Part shown: piece by piece, positions 50,301-62,300 of the stretch
Position numbering within the stretch: the first letter of the stretch is position 1
Layout of the letters: each line of letters opens with the position of its first letter
Assembly (NCBI RefSeq): GCF_001625305.1
Contig: NW_017802436.1
Location: 176,107-240,106 of the forward strand
Direction: 5' to 3'
Source: Branchiostoma belcheri
Taxonomy: Eukaryota; Chordata; Leptocardii; Amphioxiformes; Branchiostomatidae
DNA: 64,000 nucleotides
Notes under the pieces: model-generated
The model's database searches: none
What the model saw: only the letters and a program-made list of their open reading frames with translations
What the model was told of the DNA's origin: nothing
Program-made: the position numbers and the translations under genes

Positions 50301-53300
50301 GCTGCTGCTCGACCTCTGCGGCAGTCATGTGACCCGCAGCCTTCATCTGATTGGCTGCGATCTGCTGATGGCGCGCCTGTTGCCCCTGGTGATGCTGGTC
50401 CAGGAACGCCTGGCTGTCGTCCACGATTCGCCGGCTCGTTCCGTGCATGTCGCTAGGGGCAAAGGTTAAGCCCAGAACCTCCACAAACTCTCCGTGGGTC
50501 AGGTAGCCTTTCTGGTCCACGTCATATCTGAGGGGGGAGGGGGGCAGTTGGTTAACTCTCAGCCTGCTAAGGTTAGGTGTTTTTTATGGGTTTGGTAGCA
50601 GGGGGAAGGTTAATAACCACCACAGTTTCAGCACTAGGGACAGAGCCATTAACCTCCATGCTAAGGTTGCCACTTGGCACCAGATTTGTATTGGTTATGG
50701 GTTTGGCAGCTGGCAGAAGGTTAATAACCACCACAGTTTCAGTACTAAGGATAGAGCCATTAACCTCCATGCTACGGTTGCCATTTGGCACCGCATTTGT
50801 ATCGGATACAGACATTGGATGTAAAGTTTGAGGTACCGTGTTTGAGGAGAGCCACACCTTGGGCACGTTAAAGAACACACCACGTCAGTAAAACTTGCAC
50901 CCCGTTCACAGTGAAACTTGTCGATCCGGATCAAAATTATGCAAATGAAGTCAATCCGGATCGGTTTTGGCAGTGTGAACGCTCCAATCGGGATTGATTT
51001 TCTCCGATCCCGATCCAAAAGTAATCCACCTCGGGGAGGTAGTTCAAGACACTTGCGGCGGATCGGGATCGGGCGTAAACGCGAGTGTGAACGCGAAGTG
51101 GATTGGGATCGGGCATATGACGCTGTATGACGTCATTCATCCGGGCACTCGGGGTCATAGTTCACCTCCCGCGCAGTTTGAAATCGAACCTTTGTAACCT
51201 TGTAATCCACGCCAAACTACTTCGCCAAACTGTCAGTTCCCCAGACTTGTTCTAGTATTATTTTTCGCGCAAAAATGGCGAACAGGAAGAAGGCTTCTGG
51301 CTCTACATGGAGAGGGGAAGAGACCCGGCTCCTGATCTCCCTCTGGGGACGGGAAGACACGCAGAGAAAACTCGGGACGGTGCACAAGAACAAGGACATC
51401 TTTGAACAAATTTCCCGTGAAATGCCAAGCAGATAGCTTCAATCCCGATCGGCGAAAAGCAGTGTGAACGCACGACCGATCCGGATTCATAAATTTCTGA
51501 TCCCGATCGGCGGCCGATCCGGATCGACAAATTTCACTGTGAACGGGGCGTAAGAGTCCGGTATGGATCAAACAGGTCTGTGTCATTCAGCTCTTGTACC
51601 CACGAAACTGCTATGTTACACCTTTAATGTGGTTTACCTGTTATACCAAACAAACAAACAAGCAAACAAACAAACAGGCCCACCTTGTCCATAGCTTGTT
51701 AAACTCGGCGTTTGTAAGTGGAAGGGTGAACAAACAAGCAAACACACAAACAGACCCACCTTGTCCATAGCTTGTTAAACTCTGCTCTCGTAAGCGGAAA
51801 GGTGAACACACAAACAAACAAGCAAACACACACACACAAACAAACNNNNNNNNNNNNNNNNNNNNNNNNNNNNNNNNNNNNNNNNNNNNNNNNNNNNNNN
51901 NNNNNNNNNNNNNNNNNNNNNNNNNNNNNNNNNNNNNNNNNNNNNNNNNNNNNNNNNNNNNNNNNNNNNNNNNNNNNNNNNNNNNNNNNNNNNNNNNNNN
52001 NNNNNNNNNNNNNNNNNNNNNNNNNNNNNNNNNNNNNNNNNNNNNNNNNNNNNNNNNNNNNNNNNNNNNNNNNNNNNNNNNNNNNNNNNNNNNNNNNNNN
52101 NNNNNNNNNNNNNNNNNNNNNNNNNNNNNNNNNNNNNNNNNNNNNNNNNNNNNNNNNNNNNNNNNNNNNNNNNNNNNNNNNNNNNNNNNNNNNNNNNNNN
52201 NNNNNNNNNNNNNNNNNNNNNNNNNNNNNNNNNNNNNNNNNNNNNNNNNNNNNNNNNNNNNNNNNNNNNNNNNNNNNNNNNNNNNNNNNNNNNNNNNNNN
52301 NNNNNNNNNNNNNNNNNNNNNNNNNNNNNNNNNNNNNNNNNNNNNNNNNNNNNNNNNNNNNNNNNNNNNNNNNNNNNNNNNNNNNNNNNNNNNNNNNNNN
52401 NNNNNNNNNNNNNNNNNNNNNNNNNNNNNNNNNNNNNNNNNNNNNNNNNNNNNNNNNNNNNNNNNNNNNNNNNNNNNNNNNNNNNNNNNNNNNNNNNNNN
52501 NNNNNNNNNNNNNNNNNNNNNNNNNNNNNNNNNNNNNNNNNNNNNNNNNNNNNNNNNNNNNNNNNNNNNNNNNNNNNNNNNNNNNNNNNNNNNNNNNNNN
52601 NNNNNNNNNNNNNNNNNNNNNNNNNNNNNNNNNNNNNNNNNNNNNNNNNNNNNNNNNNNNNNNNNNNNNNNNNNNNNNNNNNNNNNNNNNNNNNNNNNNN
52701 NNNNNNNNNNNNNNNNNNNNNNNNNNNNNNNNNNNNNNNNNNNNNNCATCCATCCATCCATCCATCCATCCATCCATCCATCCATCCCCCCTTCCCTCCC
52801 TCCTTCCCTCCCTCCTACCTGCTAAACTCCTCGTCAGTCATTATAAACATGAAGGAGTCCAGAAGTTTGCGGAAGTCGTTTCTGGTGATGCTCTGAGACT
52901 TCGTTTCGTCCATCTTAAGGAACGTTTCTTGGAGGTCCTGCAGAGGGCAACACAACAATTTTATTTTTAATTTTGTGTCAGAAGCTTCTGAGACATGGGC
53001 TGTGACAGTAGAAGACATGAAGAGACTGGCACGGAGCGACAGGGCCATGTTGTAAGATGGATGTGCTCCAGGAAACTGGCAGATTGCCAGTCAACTGAAC
53101 AGCTATATGTCTGCGGCTTGGAGTCCATAACATCCGGGACACAGTTAGACTGACCCAGTGAGGCTGGCCCATCACCCTACATTGAACTGCGAAGGGGGCC
53201 GACATCGTCTACCAGCTACCTTTGACCCAGTGTTGACGTCACACTTCTAAGAAGCCACTTGATGATGATGAGCTTCACTGGGTCAGTCTACTGAGGAAGA

Positions 53301-56300
53301 CCAGAATGACAGGTCGAAAGCTCTAGGTGAGAGAATTTTTTTGCGTTGGACCAAAAGTTTTAACTTTAAACAAGAAAGGTTTAACTATTAAGATAGTGTC
53401 TTACATTGAATCCCTCCCTGAGCTTGGTCCTCAGCTGTTCCTCCACCTCCTCAGCAGACATGTACCGCACGTTGGTGCTGTTGACCCGGTGGTTCCCCGA
53501 CCGAAGGATGTCTGATGCCGGGCCACCGTGTCTGAAAAAATGTCAGGCACTCGTTAAAAAGTAAAAGTAATCTCGAAAGTGAAGGTGATCTTAAAATTTT
53601 GCGATGAAGTCTGTGTTTGGAGAAGAAGAAGAAGAGAAAGAAGAAGGAACTGAGCTAAAACAAGATGATTTCCTTTTGTGGAGGTAAACATAATTGAAAC
53701 TCTTGGTCTCCAAAAGCAGGGATGAAGTCTGTGTTTGGAGAAGAAGAAGAAACTGAGCTAAAACAAGATGTTTTCATCTGTGAAGGTAAACATAACTAAC
53801 TCCTGTCCTCACCTTCTGTCCTCGAAGGCAGCGATGAAGTCTGTGTACTGGAGGAAGCCGTTGAAAAAGCCGAGTCTGGTACAGAGGCTGTTAAACTGAC
53901 TCGGGTCCATAAACATGCCGTTATCCTCCAGGATCTAACAACAAAAGGAAAAAACAATTGGGGAAACTTTAAAACAAAAGGCAGGGCTCGAAATACTGGG
54001 TGCATAGGCACCTTTAAGTGCACCCAAATTTGGAGCTTTGCACGTATTTTTTTTCTGTGGGTGCACCAGTGCACCTAAATATTTTAGTACTAGGTATTTT
54101 TGTTCATATCAAATGTATAATAGTCTGCAGGATATTCTTGGCATCTAAGTTTACATGTTGTAGTACATGTTTAAGAGTTTGAAGTTAGCCCCCATTTCAG
54201 ATTCAAGCAGTAAGAACTGTGAATAGGTTTTGTTTTATATGGTGCTCCCAAAAAAAATTTGTGCACCTAATTTTTTAGGTTGGGTGCACCAGTGCACTTA
54301 TTCCCAAAAATGAATTTCGAGCCCTCACTCAGAGAGGTGAGCAGGACAACAGTCTACCTAGTCCATAAACATCCCGTTATCCTCCTGGATCTAACGACAA
54401 AAGGAAAGAAAACAAATTCCTGATTTTTTTCATGGTACTTTTATGTTCACTGTTTTCACTGTCGTTCACAGTGAAGTTATCATTACAGTTAACAAATAAT
54501 TATTGGACTTTCTTTTTCCTGCACCTGTCGCCTCCGTGAATATATAGTTCCGTTGACATGTCCATTTTTCTCAGACCGTGAAATTTTGCTACCGTGAACA
54601 TAAAAAAGTAAATTATAGTATTTTGACAATATGAAGTTAGTAGTAGTAGGTAGCAATAGACTGGTTTATTAGGTCTTAGCACAAGACATACATGGCTGCT
54701 GGCTGCTCTGCTTTTTGTGGAGAGGACGAAAGAAATGAAGCGGGTGAATCTGTGAACCAGCAAAATGAAATTGGTGTGGCCTTAGAGTAAAACTGTAGAA
54801 ACAAGTCCCAAGATGATTCCTTTATTTTCTGGGTGGTACCCTTAAAGCCAGCCCAGGGCCCTTCAAGTAACCATTTTCAGAAATTTGTCAGAACTTGTGT
54901 CCATATGTGTTGTTTTAACGATCAGTATGTACTAGACATGAAATGACTAGAATATTAGCTTTGAAAAATTGGGTTTCAAAGCCCTAAAAACTGCCTTGGA
55001 TGCCTTTAATGTCTTAAGACATTGTAAGAAACTCACATGTCTGAAGTCTTTCTTGGAGACCCTGCCGCGCCCTGTCTTGTCGTAGCGGAGAAACGTCTTG
55101 CGGATCTGCACATCCTTCTGAGACATCTGATCCTGGAGCTTAAGGATCACTTCATCCGCAGTCATCTTAGACGTTCTTCTGGCCGCGTTCTTCTCAATGT
55201 CATTAATTCTGTAAGCAGATAGCAATCAATCAATTCAAATCAAGTCGATCAATCCGTCAGTCAATCAGGAAATCCATCAATCTGGCAATCAACCAATCGA
55301 TAAATCAGATTGTTCGATCAATCGATTGAACAACTGATCAATCAACCAATCAATTAATCAATCAATCAACTTTTGTTCTCAATAAAAATAATGAATTTTT
55401 CCTCTAATTTATGTGCACTTTGTGTCACAACAAGAATGGTGATTCAGAAAAGATGGTAGGATTACCTTTTAACAATGCCCTGTCAGGTCAGTCACTTAGA
55501 ACTATGTTTAGAAGGTTTTGGTTGGGCTTTAAGATACAAATCTTAAGTTCTAAGACTCTGTAGCTCCTTACCTGAGGTTCTGGTCGCTCCTTCTGCGCTC
55601 CTCCCGAGCGTAACTCTCCTCGTGAACCTGAGTGCTCAGGCCCTGAAGGTCACCCGGCTTTGCGTCGACGCCAAGCTTCGCCAGAAACTCTCCGAACGCG
55701 ATGTTCCCGTGAACATTCTCCTGGCAGCCTCGCCACATCCTGGGAAAACAAGAGAAAAATTTAACTATTATCGGGGCAATCTTTTGTATTAAGGTCAGAT
55801 TGGAGACACTTTACAGGCCTGAGTAAAGAGACTCTGTATCTGACAGGTTCACATTGCATTGCAGCACAGGTGTCACTGCTATAAGTTGTGCTGCAATGCA
55901 ATTTGAACCTTTACTCATTTACTCATTCATCACACTGCATTGCAGCACAGCTGTCGATGATTTTAGTTTGTAAAATGTAACCAAACTTCTAAACTCACTT
56001 CTCAAAGTGTTCGTCGGATACGGGCAGCCCAAAGGTGTCCAGGATCCGCCGTAGTTCCCTCCGTGTGATGGTTCCGGTAGCGTCAGGGTCGAACGACTGG
56101 TACATGCCCAGCATTGCGTTCCAGTTTTCGGTCAGTTTCTCCCGAAGGATGTCCTCGACCGTGTCCCAGGCGAGGATGGCTGGAGGCTGCTGAGCGTTGA
56201 ACTTGTGTGTGGAGAACAGCCACTTGTGCGCCTCCTAGTGGGGGCAAATGGAAGTGCAAGTGATGAGTTTTTAATTTTTTAATATACCTTTATTGTACTA

Positions 56301-59300
56301 CATTCATGCCACGACGGGCTAGGTACAGGTCAAGACTTAACAGACACATAACAAACGTATGTAGAAAAGTGGAGACAAAAGATACACTGCTTGACTTAGA
56401 CATACATACATAAGGAACATACAAGGGTACTATACTAGGCTAATACAAAGTGTTCTAGTTACTGAGCTAATACAAAGTGGTCAACTTCTTCTCGCTTTTT
56501 TGTACAGTGGAAAATGTGGGAACAGATCATGTTTGTGATACAGGGTTTGTCTAGATGCATTTAGTGTAACTTGTGTGTGGAGAACAGCCACTTGTGAGCC
56601 TCCTAGTGGGGGGATGCGGAAGTGCAAGTGTTGAATATTTGCTACTGTACTGTATGATTACAACTAGAAACTTTACATTTGCAAAGGAAATGCATGAGGT
56701 TTACCTTCACAATTGGTCTAGCCTCTGTTTATTATTACTCAAATACATTCATTATATAATATGAAGTGAGCAACCCCTCCAGTTCTGTCCTGCTACATAA
56801 TGTAACCCAACACCACAAGCTAACTGCTACAGCACCAGTTACCATGGTGACAAATATCTACTCAGTTCAGCTCATTGACTTTATTTGTTTGGAGAAAAAG
56901 AAGAAGAAGAAAGCAATCAAAATCAAATTCTAAAAGCTTGACAAAACTTGACGTCCATTGAAAAGTGAAAGTTCTTGAATTGCTCACCACTTTCTCCTGA
57001 GGCTCAAAGAGGTCCAGGAACTTCTTGTAGCTGATGAATCCTTCGTGCAGGGGGTCTAAGATGATCATCAATTCCTTAAACTGCTCGTCTGTCATCCGGA
57101 AGGTGAAACTCTCGATGATCTTACGAAGTTCCTTACGGGATACCTTCCCATCTCGATCCTGAAGAGACAGTTTTTAGCAAGCAATCTTAAATATAAGTCT
57201 TCATCACAAAAAGGTGAAAGATTGATGAACAATCTTAGATCATCGGACCACAAGAGAAGTTTGGTAAACATTTAACTAGTAAGAGGGTGGGTGGTGGTCT
57301 TGAGTTGGTTGAGTAGGGTTTAAGGGAAAGGTGTAGAAAGGCCGGATTGTAGAAGAATCATACTTACATCATCGAAAACAAGGAAAGCCAGTTTTGATGA
57401 TTGAGTAGGAATAGAGTTAGGTTTAGGGCTAGGCTAGGGTTACTAGACAGGCTGGACTAGAGGATTCTGTCATTATAGAAGACAAGAAAAACTTTTAGAG
57501 TAGAGTTAGTGAAAGGGTTTAGAAAGGTTGAATTGTAGCAGAAACTCTTTGATAGTTTGGGAAAGGGTTGGACTATAGAAGAAACAGATACTTACATCAT
57601 CAAAGACGAGAAAAGTCTATCTGGTGGTACAGAAGGGCTTAGGGAAAGGGTATAGAAAGGCTGTACTGAAGAAGAATCAGATTACTTCTTACATCATGGA
57701 AAACAAGGAAAGCCAGTTTTGATGATTGAGTAGGAATAGAGTTAGATTTAGGTTTAGGCTAGGCTAGGGTTACAAGACAGGCTGGACTAGAGGATTCTGT
57801 CATAGAAGACAAGAAAAACTTGTTTGATGGTTAGAGTAGAGTTAGGGAAAGGGTTTAAAAAGGCTGGATTGTAGAAGAATCACTACATCATCAAAAACAA
57901 GGAATGCCTGTTTGATAGTTGAGTAGAATTTAAGGGAAAGGGATCAGAAAGGCCAAATTGTAGCAGAAACTCTTTGATAGTTTGGAAAAGGGCCGGTCTG
58001 TAGAAGAAACAGATACTTACATCATCGAAGACCAGGAAAGCCTGTTTAATGGTTGAGTAGCCGTCCAGAATGTGTTTCCTCAACTTCTCGATGATGTCAG
58101 AAATGTGCGGGGAGCCCTCAGCCTCTCGGATTGGGTTCACTCTGCAAGGGGAGAATACTTCGTTAGGACACAATAATTAATTAATATATATAATCAACGC
58201 TAATTCTTGTGCAGCTTGGATTTTTAACCCTTGTCCTGAAGGCATTTTTTACACAATATTTTTAGATAATTTCATGTCTTAATTAGACCCCAAACTTTTT
58301 TTGCTCTGCAGTGGCGTAGTTACTTCTGCATTTGTTGTGTTTCGCTGCGGTGTGATTGTGTTGTACGAGAAATACCCCCAATCTTACCTATACACTGGGT
58401 ATTATATAGATGGTACTGTATGACTATTGTGCAGAACAACAATTGTTGGGCTCCGCAGGACAAGGGTTATAAAAGTATGAAGTATGCTGTCAGCTGGAAG
58501 ATCAACAAATAACTCAATAAAGTTCAGTTCATTCATTCATATCAAACATGCAGAGATGTGACTTTCATTCTTCTTCACAAGGCAGTGCAGTGGCCATGCA
58601 CCTTGGAAAGGCAACCTGACAGTACTACCAACAAGTAAATACAAACAAACAAACAAACAAACATGTGTGTACTGACTTCCTATTTGCCTCAGGTTTGATG
58701 GGGATGGTTTGCTCATTGCACATGACTTTCATTCTACTTCACAAGGCAGTGCAGTGGCCATGCACCTTGGAAAGTACTACCAACAAGTAAACACAAACAA
58801 ACAAACAAACAAACGTGTGTACTGACTTCCTGTTGGCCTCCGGTTTGATGGGGATGGTCTGCCCGTTGCCGTCTGCCTGCGGGTCCTGGAACTTTTCCAG
58901 AAAATGTTCCCACGGGACCTTCCCCGACGCCTTGATACGCAACCTGCCAACAAAGTTCAGTTTTATCTTTCATTTTTATTTTTTTATGCTCCAACATGTA
59001 AATACAAGACGTGGTGACGGCACACTCAAGTTTATTCAACTTATATTACTGTTGTCACCAACATAGGGGACAATACAATACTCATTTTCACCTGAGCGGA
59101 GTGAGGAAAGTCGTGTTAAGTGCCTTTCCAAAGGGCACAAGGTCGGTGGCATGTCAGAACTTGAACCCAGGACCTCAGTATTCTGATTGGTTTGAACTGA
59201 CCACGCTAACACCGATTGGTCAGTTTGAATCTGTGGAAGGCTGTGATTGATTTGATTTGATTTGATTTGGCTGCTGACCTGTCCATCAACTGGGCAAAGA

Positions 59301-62300
59301 TCTGACCAACAAATTGAATCAGGATTTTGAAGCATTCTGATTGGTTTGAACTGGCGCCGCGCCGCGTGCCTGCGAAGCTGGTATGTTACGCCGAAAGGCG
59401 GTTATACCGGCTATACAGATACAGATACAGAACTGACCACCTCAACACTGATTGGTCAGTTTGAATCTTCGGAAGGCTGTGATTGGCCAGTTTGAATCTG
59501 TGAAAGGCTGTGATTGGCTGCTTACCTGTCCATCAGCTGAGCGAAGAGCTGATCAGACATGGGGATGGTGAAGTGCACCAGGACAGACTTCAGGTCCTCT
59601 ATACTGATGTAGCCACTGTTGGTGGCATCGAATGCCAGGAAAGCCTTCTTCACGTTGGTGTAGTTGGTCTTCATCTGTAGAAATACAAAGAAGTATGTTA
59701 TTAATTTGCCTAGATGGAAACACACAGGATTACATTCTCTTTCTCTCTATATATAACATCTGTGTCCATAATATCACCAGGGTCCATAATATCGCCACCT
59801 TGAGAAACAGTGTGCTTAAAGATATTTTTACTGCAACATACCCTAGGTTTGTACATTTGATGTGTGCAGGAGTGCATACCAAAAGTATGTTGCAGTAAAA
59901 ATATCTGTAAGCACACTATTTCTCAACACTGGGGGTTAGATGTGCTTGCACCAAGTGCAAGTCTTTTTTTGAAGCAAACTTTTTGGATGCCTTTCCTAGT
60001 GAAGTGCCAACCAAAACCTCTAACTGAGAGGGAAATGCGTGTTAATTATTACTTATGTCAATAAACAACATCAAGAAAAACAACATCATAAGAAAAGCCT
60101 TCTTCACATTCGTGTAGTTACTCTTCATTTGTAGACATGGAAACACATAGGATTACATTGACAAACTTAAGGTAAACAAATGAATAGTCAGAAAAGCTCT
60201 CTTAAACAATCTCTTCTGTCTTTAATTTTCATTTGAAGAAATACAGGAAAGTTTCGTCTGAACTCTTTTTCCCTGTCCTTGGTGCTGAAGGGCTGTTGTG
60301 ATACAGAACAAATTTTCCGTTACACAGAATTGTTCTTACTGGACGGAAACTACTGTATAAAAGTAACCATAACATTGAAATAGGATCTCATTAGATGCAT
60401 TTTGTTGGTCCCTGTCCTTCCACTGCCTTTTACATTGTACCTCCCCAACTGAAGTCAGGTACCATTTTTTAAGTGCATTGAGGAAAGTAGTGTAAAGTGC
60501 TTTTCTAAAGAACACGATGTCTTGCCAGGAATGCCAGGAATCTAACCTGTTAATATATTGTTATCATGTCCGCTATAGCCTAACAACTTTGCTATTCACG
60601 GCCACATACAATTGACAGGGCTTTACCCAAGCAATGAAGCAAGGGTGCTCCCCCCTCTACCTAAAATCCTAGCACCTCTCCTATAATGTTCAAATCTAGG
60701 GTTTTCTCAAAGTATTTTCATGAAAATTCACAGTTTTTTTTGGGATATCACCCAATTAGGGAGTACCTCTCCTCCCAAAATTTCTGGGGAGACCCCTGAT
60801 TGAACTGATGACTTGAAGGAACTTTGTTATAAAAAACGACTCCCTTACCTTCTTGCGGAGTTCTTTCTCGATCTGTTCGAAGGTCATCCCCTCCACGACC
60901 TTGTCAGTTTTCTGCTGCAGAGCCTGCTTCGCAACCTGCTTCTTCCTCTCCTCCTCCACCTGCTGCCAGTTCAGCGCTGCAGCCAATCACAGAAGGGCAT
61001 TAGGGAAACAGGGAATCTCATTGGCTGGTTACAACTCTGATAAGCCAATCACAGAAGGCATGAGTAACTTCTGCAATTTCATTGGCTAATGAAAAACTCT
61101 AATCAGCCAATCATGGTTCCACATTGAACTTAGACATCAACCCACAGGACAGAGGACAAGGCTGCCATCAAGCCTCAGTATTGCTGTGCAAGCACGTCTA
61201 ACCCTCGGAAAATGGGGAACAACAGACGATAAACTGGACAGTGAGTGAGTGATCACTTACCCAGCATAGTGGAGTCTGGTGCGACAGCGTTGTGCTTGTG
61301 TACGTACACTCCCAGTCTTCTCAGGAACTCTGTATACTCCACTACTCCTGTGTGCTGGAAGTCATATCTGTGCCACAGTCTGCAGAGGGAAAAACAATGA
61401 TTTTAACCTTATATGGCTGTGTTGAAGTTTACCGGAAAATTCTTTGCATTCATGCATTCCTGGAAAGTTCTTTACATTTTATTCTGGCAAGGTCTTTGAA
61501 ACTTAGAAACTGTGTGAACCATTGGTACATACTTTCCCATCATTGTCCCCAAATTATTGAAAATCATTAAGACCAGTGTAACTGTTGAAAGGATGACTAG
61601 TTAGTTATCAATTAATGACCTAACTCATTAGAATAGCTGGTTAGTTATCGAGTTGATTGACTTACTTATCAAACTGCTGGTCAGTCATCCTGAAGCAGTA
61701 ATTCTCCAGGACTTTTCTCAGTTCGTGTCTCTGGATTTTCCCGTCTCGGTTGTAGTCGAACAGACGACAGGCTTTTACAAAGTTCTTCAGGTTCCCTCCA
61801 ATCTGAGCAGGGAAAAATATGATCATAGTAGTAATTAGAAAAGTAACAATTGCAAAGCAAATGCATAATCTTCTGAAAATAGCTTCATCAGGTTGGTAAA
61901 AAGTAAAAAATAGCAAGTCGACCCCAGTGATGAACCGGGACGAGGGGGAGTACAAGCTCAGCCACATTTTGGATTGCGTTCTCAGTCAGAAAATCCAAGC
62001 AGAACTCCAGTCAGAAGCTCTGAGGAAGGTGTCTGATGGACACCAAAGCGTAAGGTTAATATCTTGGTTGACTGTAAAAGAAAACTCTTGTATCCAAATC
62101 CATCGTGTTTACCTTCACATATGGCCTGCTCTGCTAATTCTAACTCAAACACATTTTCATTCGATATGGTCAGGAGTCTAAATCCCTCCTACTATAAAAT
62201 TGCAACATGATGTAACCCAACACTACCCATGACCTTGACCTTACCTTGTCCTTGAGTTCCCTCTCCAGTTTGTCCACGCTGACCTCCATGGGTGACCTTG

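Noticed and set aside
51641-52896. Long frames of 336-378 residues
   Set aside because: They run through the N gap and have no meaning.
57270-58016. CRISPR-like array
   Set aside because: Repeats are irregular, derive from an adjacent exon, and the genome is clearly eukaryotic.
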